From Streptomyces sp. DSM 110735 (lineage in GTDB: Bacteria; Actinomycetota; Actinomycetes; Streptomycetales; Streptomycetaceae), in assembly GCF_016482685.1 (NCBI RefSeq), contig NZ_JACYHF010000013.1, forward strand, positions 1 through 64,000: 64,000 nt of DNA. The letters are read 5' to 3'. A program made the position numbers and the translations under genes. Shown one piece after another: positions 7,739 through 15,578 of the stretch; position 1 is the first letter of the stretch; each line of letters starts with the position of its first letter. Under the pieces are notes generated by a model. It did no database searches. It had not been told where the DNA came from and worked only from the letters and a program-made list of their open reading frames with translations.

Positions 7739-10102
7739 GTGGAAGCCGAGATGATGGCGCTGGCCGCCATGTGCGCCAGCAGCCTCATGGGACTGGTTCT
7801 CCAGGACCTGTGGGGGTGGGGCAAGAAGCGGTTCGTCTCGCTCCTCGACCGGGGTACACGCGGAGAGCACGCGTCCGTCGAGGCGGAACTGGAGAACCTG
7901 CGGCAGGCGTTGCTCGACGCGCGCCGCACCGGGGACGAGGACGCGGTCGAGGCCGCGTTCGCCGCGTGGGCGCAGCGCTTCGAGGGACTGCTCGCCCAGC
8001 ATCCCGAGATCGCGGAGCGGGCCCGGGCCGTCGTCGGCGAGACCATCGAACGCAGCCCCGCCCCGGTCGCCTTCGCGAACATCGTCCACTACGTCAACAA
8101 CACCGCCGTGCTCCGCGCGATGAACGACTACTGGGCGCGCTGCACCGCCGCGCACCGCATGACCGCGATGTTCCTGTCCGGCCTGCCGGGAGTGGGCAAG
8201 CGCACCACACTCCGCCAGTGGCTCCAGTCCCACCAGGACGCGCTTCCCCACGACGTCCTGCACGCCGACCTGGCGCCCGACGAACGCGGGCGCCCCGCCG
8301 ATCTCGCCGCGATCCTGGAACGCTGGCTGGACGAACTCGGCGTCCCACGCGAGGACCGCCCCGCCGCTCTCGACCGAAAAGCCGAGGACGTACGGCGACT
8401 TGTCCGCCGACGACCGACGGTGGTCCTCCTGGAGAACGTGACCAGACTCGGCCAAGTACGGCCCCTGCTCCAGGACTCGCCGAGCTGCGTCCTGTTGATG
8501 ACGGGTCAGCAGGTCCCGCCCGCACTGGAGTCGCTGCTCGACTTCGCACCCGTGGACGTGGCACCCCTCGCGGACGACCACGCCCTCGAACTCCTCGTCA
8601 AGGTCAGCCACAGCACCGAGCACCCCGAGCGACTCCGGCCCATCGTGCGGCAGTTGGGCGGACTTCCGCTGGCGGTGCGGCTGGTCGCGGGCCGTCTGAA
8701 GTCACCGGTCCCGGGCACGCTGGAGGACATCACCGCCCGCCTCGCCGACCGGACTTCGCGACAGGAGCTGCTGACCGTGGACGACGCGCCGAACCTCCCC
8801 AGCGCACTGGAGGCGGGCTACACCTGCCTCGCCACGGACGCCGCCCGGCTCTACCGCCACCTCGGCATCGTGCCCCGCGTCGACTTCCAGATGGACACCG
8901 TGCTCGCACTCGGCACCGACGGCGAACCGTCCACCGCGCGCCACGCCCTCCAGGAACTGATCTCCTCCCGGCTGGTCGAGTTCGAGGGCGTCGACACCTA
9001 CCGGCTGCACCCCCTCGTCCACGACCACGCCGCGAGCGTCGCGGAGCGCGAGGTCGGCGAGCCCGAGCGCAGGGAGGTGGTGGCCCGCATGGTCCGCCAC
9101 TATCTGCACACCGCCGAGTCCGCCGAGGCGGCGCTGTCCTCGCGCTGGCGCTACGACCCGATGAACGTCTACGCGGAGTACGCCCGCTCCGCAGGGCGCA
9201 ACGCCCACGCCGAGCGCGAACTCGGCCGCCGCCGCGCCGGACTGCTCGCCGCCGTGCGGCTCGCCCACGACATCGGCCTCGACGAGGAGGCGTGGCGGCT
9301 GTGCCAGGGGCTGTGGACCTTCTATCTGCGCACGTCCGCCCACGCCGAGTGGATCGAGTCCCACGAGACCGGTCTGGCCGCCGCCCGGCGCGGCGCCGAC
9401 CCCATGGCCACCGCCCGGATGCGCTTCCAGCTCGGCTTCGCGCACCTGGACCGCTGGAACGTCGAGGAGGGCGACGCGGGCCGGGCGCGCGAGCACCTGG
9501 AGGCGGCCCTCGACCTCGTCCGTCCCGACGCGCCGGACCGGAGCGAGGGAGAGCGGCGCACGGAATCCAGCGCGCTGGAAGCACTCGGCATGCTGGAGCT
9601 GAAACTCAAGCGCCCGCAGCAGGCCCTCGCCCGTCTCGACCAAGCCGGAGCGGCCCTGGACGGAGTCGAACACCCCCGGGGTCTCGCCCTCCTCGCCTAC
9701 CACCGAGCCGCCGCCTGCACGGCCCTGCGCCGCCACGACGACGCCGAACGCACCCTGCGAGAGGCCCGGGACCGCTTCGCGGCGCTCGGCGCGGGCAAGG
9801 ACATCGCGCTCAACATCGGCAAGAGCTGGCTCAGGTACGCCGAGGACCGGCGCGTCTGCGGACGGCTCGACGAGGCGGTCCGCGCCGCCGACTCCGCCGT
9901 CGCGGAACTGCCGAAGGCGGAGTCCGCGTACAACCTCGCCGTCGCCCATCTGCTGCGCGGCGACCTCCACCGTGACCGGGGTGACACCCTTCGGGCGGCG
10001 GCGGACTGGGAGAGCGCGCGGGAGCTGTTCACCGTGGCCCGCAGCGGCCGTGCGGACGAGGCGCAGGAACGGCTGGACGGCTCAGGGGGCGAGCCCGCAT
10101 AG
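7739..10102 (+). CDS. STAND-type NTPase with TPR-like C-terminus (NB-ARC/TPR protein)
   Basis: 787 residues from GTG 7739, which has a GGGGAG site six bases upstream; further upstream starts lack one. Order: N-terminal helical region (about 1-130), P-loop NTPase with LSGLPGVGKRTTL near residue 145, Walker-B-like TVVLLENV, the GGLPLAVRLVAGRL segment typical of NB-ARC/STAND proteins, a winged-helix-like stretch, and a helical repeat half (about 470-780) with TPR-type units. The P-loop has Arg where Ser/Thr normally follows the Lys. STAND proteins are signal-dependent switches in regulation, antibiotic control or phage defence; no effector domain is obvious. It overlaps the convergent GT-like gene by 21 bases. 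Confidence 0.8.
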   Translation: MEAEMMALAAMCASSLMGLVLQDLWGWGKKRFVSLLDRGTRGEHASVEAELENLRQALLDARRTGDEDAVEAAFAAWAQRFEGLLAQHPEIAERARAVVGETIERSPAPVAFANIVHYVNNTAVLRAMNDYWARCTAAHRMTAMFLSGLPGVGKRTTLRQWLQSHQDALPHDVLHADLAPDERGRPADLAAILERWLDELGVPREDRPAALDRKAEDVRRLVRRRPTVVLLENVTRLGQVRPLLQDSPSCVLLMTGQQVPPALESLLDFAPVDVAPLADDHALELLVKVSHSTEHPERLRPIVRQLGGLPLAVRLVAGRLKSPVPGTLEDITARLADRTSRQELLTVDDAPNLPSALEAGYTCLATDAARLYRHLGIVPRVDFQMDTVLALGTDGEPSTARHALQELISSRLVEFEGVDTYRLHPLVHDHAASVAEREVGEPERREVVARMVRHYLHTAESAEAALSSRWRYDPMNVYAEYARSAGRNAHAERELGRRRAGLLAAVRLAHDIGLDEEAWRLCQGLWTFYLRTSAHAEWIESHETGLAAARRGADPMATARMRFQLGFAHLDRWNVEEGDAGRAREHLEAALDLVRPDAPDRSEGERRTESSALEALGMLELKLKRPQQALARLDQAGAALDGVEHPRGLALLAYHRAAACTALRRHDDAERTLREARDRFAALGAGKDIALNIGKSWLRYAEDRRVCGRLDEAVRAADSAVAELPKAESAYNLAVAHLLRGDLHRDRGDTLRAAADWESARELFTVARSGRADEAQERLDGSGGEPA

Positions 10103-11389
10103 CGCCGGGGGCATTCCGTCGCCCGCCGTGACGGTGAGCCGGACCTCGGAGACGGGCAGACCGTCTCCCGCCCCGGCACAGCGGGCCCAGGCGTGGACCG
10201 CCGACGCGGCGACGGTGAAGTCCGCCCACTCCGGGCGGTCGAGCCAGTTCACCCGCAGCCGCGTGTCATCGGCGAACAGGACCGTGCACCCCCGGTCGTC
10301 GTCCTCCAGGGCGACCAGCTCGCACCCGGGGAACCGCCCCGCGAAGTCGGACCACTTCGCCTCCGCCGGACGCGGACACCGCTCGCGCGGCAGGACCAGC
10401 ACCTCGGCCGACCGGGGCCAGCGGGGGTCCGGGTCGTCCGGGTCGGCGGCCAGATGAGCACCGACGAGGTGACCGCTCAGGGTGCCCTGGAGACCACCGG
10501 GAAAGCGCCTGAGGGACACGGCGGACCCTGCTTCCGCCTCGCTCACCTCGGCGGTGACCAGCAGGGCGGGGAGGTGGGGCTGCCGCCGGGCGTACGGCGA
10601 CGACAGCGACGGCACGGGGATCGCCCGGGTCGCTGCCGGGTGGGCGGGCTCGGGCAGGTTCAGCCGGCCGTAGAGGAGACGGCGCAGGAGAGCGGCCGAT
10701 CTGCCGGGTTCCGACGTGACGCTTCCGCGCAGTGCGGCGAGTTCCGGGTCGTTCGGCTGGGTACGGGCGGCGTGCGTGAGCTGGTCGAGCAGGGGGCGGG
10801 TGGGGTGGAGCCGGGGGAGAATTCCGCCCACTTCGCGCATGGGGGAACCGGGGGCGATCACGGAATCCTGGAACGCGCCCAGGATTGCGGGTATGCCGAG
10901 TTCGACGCCGTAGAGGGTCAGTGATCCGGCGTCGCCCATGAGGAAATCCGCTGCGCAGAGCGCGGCTTTCCAGGTTTCGGTTTCGGGGGAGGGGAGGAGA
11001 AGCCCGCTGTCGAGGAACGGGGCGAGCCAGGTGCGTATTTGCCAGGCGCCGTGTCCGTACCAGGCATTGGGGTGTATGGCGGCAAGAATTCGGAATTCGT
11101 CGGCGGGGAGTTCCGCGAGTGCGCGGCGCAGAATGTGGGCGCGCGGAGAGCCGAGGATCGAGCCCGGTCCCCAGGTCGAGGAGACGACCACCAGGCGCTG
11201 ACCGGGGAGGAGACCCAGGGCCCGCCGGTAGGTCTCACGGAACGCCCGTCCGGAGGTGAGCTGGTCGAGGCAGGGGTCGCCCGCGACGTGGGCCAGGGGG
11301 AGGGCTTGCGGGCAGCCGTCGGCGAGGCGGTCGAGCTGCTCGGCGTGGGACAGCACGATGGCGGCGGGAATCAGCCGCCCCTCATGCAC
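10082..11389 (-). CDS. C-terminal part of a GT-B/CDP-glycerol transferase-like protein (split gene)
   Basis: 435 residues from GTG 11389, but this reading frame stays open upstream through LTEEWLV into the 7-bp repeat, so it is the downstream part of a longer gene. The segment VVVSSTWGPGSILG followed by AAIHPNAWYGHG and LMGDAGSLTLYGVELGIPAI resembles the nucleotide-binding C-terminal half of GT-B enzymes such as CDP-glycerol glycerophosphotransferases. That assignment is by fold pattern only. The N-terminal part is at 11404-11862 in another frame. One more repeat unit, or two fewer, would join them into about 595 residues. It could be expressed alone only if translation restarts at GTG 11389. 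Confidence 0.75.
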   Translation of the reverse strand: MHEGRLIPAAIVLSHAEQLDRLADGCPQALPLAHVAGDPCLDQLTSGRAFRETYRRALGLLPGQRLVVVSSTWGPGSILGSPRAHILRRALAELPADEFRILAAIHPNAWYGHGAWQIRTWLAPFLDSGLLLPSPETETWKAALCAADFLMGDAGSLTLYGVELGIPAILGAFQDSVIAPGSPMREVGGILPRLHPTRPLLDQLTHAARTQPNDPELAALRGSVTSEPGRSAALLRRLLYGRLNLPEPAHPAATRAIPVPSLSSPYARRQPHLPALLVTAEVSEAEAGSAVSLRRFPGGLQGTLSGHLVGAHLAADPDDPDPRWPRSAEVLVLPRERCPRPAEAKWSDFAGRFPGCELVALEDDDRGCTVLFADDTRLRVNWLDRPEWADFTVAASAVHAWARCAGAGDGLPVSEVRLTVTAGDGMPPALCGLAP

Positions 11390-11403
11390 CAGCCATTCCT
11401 CCG

Positions 11404-11862
11404 TCAGCCCGAAAGCCCCGGGTTCCGGGTTCCGGGTTCCGGGTTCCGGGTTCCGGGTTCCGGGTTCCGGGTTCCGGGTTCCGGGTTCCGGGTCAATTTT
11501 TTATTGTAGCCAGCTCCGTGCGGTGCTCCAACGAGCGGGAACGGTATGTCGTGAAGATTTCCGCCCCGATTTGTGGCGATCGCCAGATCGAAAGGCTGGG
11601 TGATCGCCTCGTTCCAGGGGATTTGCAGCATTCCCCGTGCCGAGAGGAATTCGTCCGTCCCCTCGTCCAGCGCCGAGGACCCCGTCCGGGTGAAGAGGAC
11701 CTGCACCCGCTCGTCCCCGTCGAAGACGGAGAGGAGGTCCAGGAGGCGGGTCGCGGAGGTCACGTTGTGGACGATGCCGAGGACGCTGCGTTCCGCGTGC
11801 ACCGTGCTCCAGCGCTGCCGGTCCGGGTGCAGGGGCACCGGCAGCCGGCCAGGCTCTCGCAC
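11404..11862 (-). CDS. N-terminal part of the split GT-B-like gene, ending in repeat-encoded tail
   Basis: 152 residues. GTG 11862 is preceded by a GAGGGG ribosome site. Residues 1-125 look like a real Rossmann-type domain (SVLGIVHNVTSATRLLDLL, then a segment ending in VGAPHGAGYNKKL). After that the frame runs into the 7-bp repeat, read as a repeating TRNPEPG heptapeptide, and stops at 11404-11406. The domain logically continues into the downstream frame (AFGLTEEWLV). Codon usage before the repeat is normal for the genome, so the gene appears to be under selection and only recently out of frame. A frozen pseudogene or an assembly error in the repeat is the alternative. Confidence 0.8.
   Translation of the reverse strand: MREPGRLPVPLHPDRQRWSTVHAERSVLGIVHNVTSATRLLDLLSVFDGDERVQVLFTRTGSSALDEGTDEFLSARGMLQIPWNEAITQPFDLAIATNRGGNLHDIPFPLVGAPHGAGYNKKLTRNPEPGTRNPEPGTRNPEPGTRNPGLSG
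11418..11493. repeat. 7-bp tandem repeat CCGGGTT, ten full units plus six bases
   Basis: Ten exact copies of CCGGGTT (11418-11487) and a partial eleventh unit. On the coding (minus) strand the unit is AACCCGG. Three units (21 bases) encode seven residues, and all three frames are free of stop codons. The unit length is not a multiple of three, so each gain or loss shifts the frame of the gene it lies in. Confidence 0.95.
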
Positions 11863-11928
11863 GCGTACCCCTCATGATCGTTCGGCTCGGCTTGGTAACA
11901 CGATAACCACATGAGGGTGAGCGAAAGG

Positions 11929-12621
11929 CTACGGCTGGGTCGTGCGGCCGCGCAGGCGCAGGAGCTGGTCCAGGCGGGCGGCGAGTTCCGTCGTGTCGCG
12001 GACCGGGGAGGGGAACGTCAGGCGCACGTCCCGGTGGGTGCGGGCGTACTCGAAGCGCAGGACGAGTCCGTGGCGGTCGAGGGCGACGGGGCGGAGGCGG
12101 AGGAGGGAGTCGTGGAAGTGCGGGTCGGCCAGCAGGCTCAGCTCGGTGACCAGGTCGGAGTGGTCGTGGTCGAGGTGGGTGAGGAGGGCGGACTCCGCCG
12201 TGGCCAGGGGGTCCGGGCGGGCAGCGGCCAGTTCGCGCAGGCCGATGCGGGCCGCTCTGCCGTCGCGCTGGAGGGCGGCGCGGGCGAGGTCCAGGCGCAG
12301 GACCAGGATGTCGGGCTCGGCCTGGACCTCGGCCGGGGTGAGGCGTCCGGCGAGGGCGACACGGCTGCGCACCCGGTCGCGCACCGGGGTCGGGGCGACG
12401 TCGGTGAAGTGCAGTCGGCACGGCAGCGTGGCGCGCGGCGCGGACACCGCCTCGGCGGCGAGCGGGCTTGCCGCGGGGACGCGCAGGCGCAGCGTGCCGC
12501 CGCCGTCGACGGTGTGCATGGAGATCAGCTCGTAACGGGTGGCGTCGGTCGTGAGACTCAGGGAGTCGGCACGAGCCAGGACCGAGCGCACCCGCTCCGC
12601 GTTGGTGGGGCCGGGAGCCAT
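11929..12621 (-). CDS. DUF2470-domain protein, iron-regulated, probably haem-linked
   Basis: 230 residues from ATG 12621, with an AAGGAGGG site a few bases upstream; a TTG directly before it is too close to that site. The N-terminal part (TNAERVRSVL..., MHTVDGGGTLRLRVPAASPLA) and C-terminal half (RPDPLATAESALLTHLDHDHSDLV) fit the DUF2470 fold. DUF2470 is also found as the C-terminal domain of HugZ-type haem-degrading and related haem-binding proteins. The iron box at 12631-12649 is directly upstream, so it should be induced on iron starvation. It lies just downstream of an HtaA gene. A role in haem binding or degradation is inference. Confidence 0.8.
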   Translation of the reverse strand: MAPGPTNAERVRSVLARADSLSLTTDATRYELISMHTVDGGGTLRLRVPAASPLAAEAVSAPRATLPCRLHFTDVAPTPVRDRVRSRVALAGRLTPAEVQAEPDILVLRLDLARAALQRDGRAARIGLRELAAARPDPLATAESALLTHLDHDHSDLVTELSLLADPHFHDSLLRLRPVALDRHGLVLRFEYARTHRDVRLTFPSPVRDTTELAARLDQLLRLRGRTTQP

Positions 12622-12630
12622 CAACCCTCC

Positions 12631-12649
12631 TTAGGTTAGCCTCACCTAA
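12631..12649. promoter_or_regulatory. Iron box (DmdR/IdeR operator)
   Basis: TTAGGTTAGCCTCACCTAA, a near-perfect match to the 19-base actinobacterial iron box. It lies in the 32-base gap between the HtaA stop and the DUF2470 start, giving that gene its own iron-controlled promoter. Confidence 0.9.
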
Positions 12650-12653
12650 CCTA

Positions 12654-14624
12654 TCACTTCGGCGACACCGATACGGGCGTCCACGCGTCCAGGGACCGGT
12701 TGTCGAAGGTGTCCCGCCAGGTCTCGATGTCGGTGAGCCGCAGGAACGCCCCGATCCCGTAGTCGCGGCCGGGCTCCAGTCGGCCCGCCGGGACGGTCAG
12801 GGGGACGGTGAAGGCGCCCCCGCTCGCCCGCAGCGCGTCGTGGTAGAGCTGTCCGCCACTGGTCTGCGGCGATGTGGCGATCCAGGCGCGCGTGCCCTGC
12901 CGCCCCGGCTGCCAGACCGCGGCGTCGAAGAGGCCCAGGTCGAGCGAGTAGGTGAGCGTGGGACTTGCCCAGTCCGGCACGTCGAAGCCCGCCCCGAGCA
13001 CGGTCAGCCGGGTCGGGGTCGACGGGTCCACGGGATCGTCCGGTACCACCACGAGCTGCGGTCTGCCCGTCGCCGGGAACACGCGCACGGAGAACGGAGC
13101 CGACGTCACCGTCGTGCCCTCCGTGTTCGCCGCCCTCACGCGGGCCAGGTCTCCGTCCGCCGTCAGCGGGATCGCCGGGATGGTGAACTGCCCCGCGCCG
13201 CCGCCGTATCGGGCTTCCGTCCAGGGCTTCCAGGTGGCTCCGGCGTCCGAACTCCGCTCCAGTGCGACCGACTTGGGGTCGACCGCCGGGTTGCCGGTCA
13301 CCCGGAACGTGACCGCCGCGTCCGTGCCCTGGATCGCCGCCAGGTCGTGGGGCTGCTCGGAGAAGACGGGTGCCGCGTACGGGGCGGTGGTCAGGCGCAG
13401 CGCGGCGGAGACGGCGCGGCCCGCGGAGTTGGTGGCCGCGAGGCGTATGTGCGTGCCGTTCCAGGAGGAGTCGAGAGCCTGGATGGTCAGGCTCTCGCCG
13501 GTCGCGCCGTCGACGGGGGACCAGGGACCGTTCGCCGAGGCGGCGCGCTCCCACTGGAGGGCGGTGGCGTGCCGGGCATCGGCTTTGATCAAGAGGTCGC
13601 GGCCCTCGATGTACGGCGCGGTGGCCGTGGTGGCGGGGTTCGCGCGGATCACGGGGACGTTCCGGATCTCGGGCGCCGAGTCGAACCGTACCGAGAGGTC
13701 GTACGGCGGCTTGTCCGGGTCGGCGCTCAGGCCGCTGGTGTGCCAGTAGCTGGACAGGCCCGTCTCGTACTGGAGGTCCACGAACGACTCGGGCCACGAA
13801 CCCCAGTCGGGCTTCGCCTTCTTGACCGCGTCGGGGATCGCGGAGGTGGCCGAGCGCACCCCGTCGACGAGCGGGAAGTAGTCCACGCCCGAGAAGCGCG
13901 GGGAGATCTGTGCGCCGCCGCCCCGGCCGGTCGTGCGGGCGAGCCGTACCCGGTCGAAGGTCGCCACGGTGACGCGGCGGGGCGGGACCTTCGTCTGCTG
14001 TTCCGGGTCGTTCCGGTCGGCGCCCGTGCCGCCGCCGGTCGCGGTGAGGGTTCCCGAACCGTCGCGGGCGACCGTGAGGGTGGGGTCCTTGAGGTACCAG
14101 GTGACCAGGCCGCCGTACGCGTTCGCGGTGAAGGCGCCCCTCCAGCGGATCGTGGCTTGGCCGGTCGCGCGGTCGGCCCTCCCGGTGCCGTCCGTGAACA
14201 GCACGCGCTGGCTCAGGCGCGTCCCCGGGCCACCCGGTACGCACTTGGTGGCGTCGGAGACGCCCTGTGCGGTGCCGTCGGGCATCCGGTGGACGACGCG
14301 CACGTGCCCGCGCACGGGGCGGAACTCCTTCTGTGTCCCCGCCGAGAAGAAGTTGCAGTTCGCGTTGGCCGGATTGCCGCCCTGGTAGATGGCGTTGACG
14401 CCCCACTCCAGGCTCGCGTGGGTGACGCGGTGGAGGGTGTGCGCGGTGCTTGAACTCCCTTGTGCCGCAAGGGCGTTGGACTGTGCGTGGGCCGGTGTGG
14501 TGACGGCCAGGGCGAGGGCCGATGCCGCTGCGGCGATGCCGAGGGTCGTGCGTCGTGCGGGTAACGGTCTGGAGGGCACGGTGACGTCCGTTCGTCGGGG
14601 GGAGTACGGCTGACGCGTGTCCAC
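12654..14624 (-). CDS. htaA: Secreted HtaA-domain haem-binding protein with Ig-like repeats
   Basis: 656 residues. An N-terminal Sec signal (ARRTTLGIAAAASALALAVTTPAHA, about 22-47) is followed by one HtaA domain (about 60-310). That domain contains the typical SLEWGVN opening, NCNFFSAG and the SYWHTSG segment with an invariant-type Tyr and His. Two Ig-like modules (about 315-510) and a third beta-rich domain follow. No membrane anchor or sorting signal is visible, so it is probably released. In Corynebacterium HtaA proteins take haem from haemoglobin and pass it to HmuT. Promoter iron box at 14670-14688. GTG 14579 is an alternative start that still keeps the signal peptide. Confidence 0.85.
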   Translation of the reverse strand: MDTRQPYSPRRTDVTVPSRPLPARRTTLGIAAAASALALAVTTPAHAQSNALAAQGSSSTAHTLHRVTHASLEWGVNAIYQGGNPANANCNFFSAGTQKEFRPVRGHVRVVHRMPDGTAQGVSDATKCVPGGPGTRLSQRVLFTDGTGRADRATGQATIRWRGAFTANAYGGLVTWYLKDPTLTVARDGSGTLTATGGGTGADRNDPEQQTKVPPRRVTVATFDRVRLARTTGRGGGAQISPRFSGVDYFPLVDGVRSATSAIPDAVKKAKPDWGSWPESFVDLQYETGLSSYWHTSGLSADPDKPPYDLSVRFDSAPEIRNVPVIRANPATTATAPYIEGRDLLIKADARHATALQWERAASANGPWSPVDGATGESLTIQALDSSWNGTHIRLAATNSAGRAVSAALRLTTAPYAAPVFSEQPHDLAAIQGTDAAVTFRVTGNPAVDPKSVALERSSDAGATWKPWTEARYGGGAGQFTIPAIPLTADGDLARVRAANTEGTTVTSAPFSVRVFPATGRPQLVVVPDDPVDPSTPTRLTVLGAGFDVPDWASPTLTYSLDLGLFDAAVWQPGRQGTRAWIATSPQTSGGQLYHDALRASGGAFTVPLTVPAGRLEPGRDYGIGAFLRLTDIETWRDTFDNRSLDAWTPVSVSPK

Positions 14625-14669
14625 GGGCCCGTCGCGACCTCTCGCCAGACCACGCGCCGACCGGATAAC

Positions 14670-14688
14670 TTAGGTGAGCCTAACCTAA
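14670..14688. promoter_or_regulatory. Iron box upstream of htaA (minus strand)
   Basis: TTAGGTGAGCCTAACCTAA, a near-perfect 19-base palindrome about 45 bases upstream of the HtaA start. With the box at 14720-14738 it makes the htaA/haem oxygenase divergent promoter region doubly iron controlled. Confidence 0.9.
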
Positions 14689-14719
14689 AAATTCTTGCCG
14701 ACAAGGCGTCGGCAAGGTG

Positions 14720-14738
14720 TTGACTTAGGGGAACCTAA
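14720..14738 (+). promoter_or_regulatory. Iron box overlapping the haem oxygenase promoter
   Basis: TTGACTTAGGGGAACCTAA matches the iron-box consensus at about 14 of 19 positions and has perfect ACTTAGG/CCTAAGT arms. TTGACT at its left end is also a good -35 hexamer, so the repressor would cover the core promoter. This places the transcription start near or after the ATG at 14747. Confidence 0.75.
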
Positions 14739-14776
14739 GTTGCAGCATGACTGCGAGCCCTGCTTGGGAGGAATCG

Positions 14777-15430
14777 TTGTCAACGCCCCTTTTCTCGACG
14801 GTCATTCGCGCGGCGAGTCAGGACCGGCACACCGAGGCCGAGAGCGCGCCGTTCATGCACAACCTGCTCAGCGGTCGTTTCGGTGTGGACGCCTACATCC
14901 GCTACACGGAGCAACTGCTCTTCGTGTACCGGGCCTTGGAGAGCGCCGCCGCGTCGCTGCGCGAGGACCCGGTCGCCGGGCCGTTCCTGCGCCCGGAGTT
15001 GATGCGGGTCGCGGAGGTCGAGCGCGATCTGCGGCACCTGCTGGGGGAGGGCTGGCGCGAGCGGATCGCGCCGCTGCCCGCGACCGAGCGGTACGTGGAC
15101 CGGATCGCGGAGGTCGCCGCCAAGTGGCCGGCCGGTTATGTGGCGCACCACTACACGCGCTACCTGGGCGATCTGTCGGGCGGTCAGGTCATCCGGAGCA
15201 TCGCGGAGCGCACCTGGGGTCTGGAACACAAGGGTGACGGCGTGCGCTTCTACGTCTTCGAGGGCATCGACAACCCGGCCGCCTTCAAGCGGCAGTACCG
15301 GGACATGCTCGACGCCCTGCCGGTGGACGAGCTGGAGAAGCAGCGCGTGGTGGAGGAGTGCCGCAACGCCTTCGCGCTGAACAGTGCCGTGTTCGCGGAT
15401 CTCGACGCGCTGTTCCCGCTCGGAGCCTGA
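14777..15430 (+). CDS. hmuO: Haem oxygenase (biliverdin-forming, HmuO type)
   Basis: Opens the haem ring with O2 and reductant to give biliverdin, CO and iron in the cytosol. Motif RHTEAE carries the proximal haem ligand His, and YLGDLSGGQVI is the distal-helix glycine motif. I place the start at TTG 14777 (217 residues): a strong GGGAGG site precedes it, and it puts the proximal His at residue 18, close to His20 of corynebacterial HmuO. ATG 14747 would add ten residues, lacks a ribosome site and probably lies at or before the transcription start. It is divergent from htaA and followed by hmuTUV. Confidence 0.93.
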   Translation: MSTPLFSTVIRAASQDRHTEAESAPFMHNLLSGRFGVDAYIRYTEQLLFVYRALESAAASLREDPVAGPFLRPELMRVAEVERDLRHLLGEGWRERIAPLPATERYVDRIAEVAAKWPAGYVAHHYTRYLGDLSGGQVIRSIAERTWGLEHKGDGVRFYVFEGIDNPAAFKRQYRDMLDALPVDELEKQRVVEECRNAFALNSAVFADLDALFPLGA

Positions 15431-15479
15431 GGCGGGGTGCCTCCTCGGGGGGCGACGGTGACACGCGAGCGTTGTTCAA

Positions 15480-15498
15480 TTAGGTTAGCCTTACCTAA
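15480..15498. promoter_or_regulatory. Iron box upstream of hmuTUV
   Basis: TTAGGTTAGCCTTACCTAA, a near-perfect 19-base iron box about 80 bases upstream of hmuT. It gives the importer operon a promoter separate from that of the haem oxygenase. Confidence 0.92.
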
Positions 15499-15578
15499 GT
15501 TTCGCGTGGGGGGTTGAACCGGCGCCGTAGTCGGCCCGTGCCCCCGCACGTTCCGCCGCCCTACCTGGAGGCAGCCCC

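Noticed and set aside
11418..11493. Possible CRISPR or telomere-like array
   Set aside because: Units are contiguous without spacers, only seven bases long, and lie in the coding frame of one gene.
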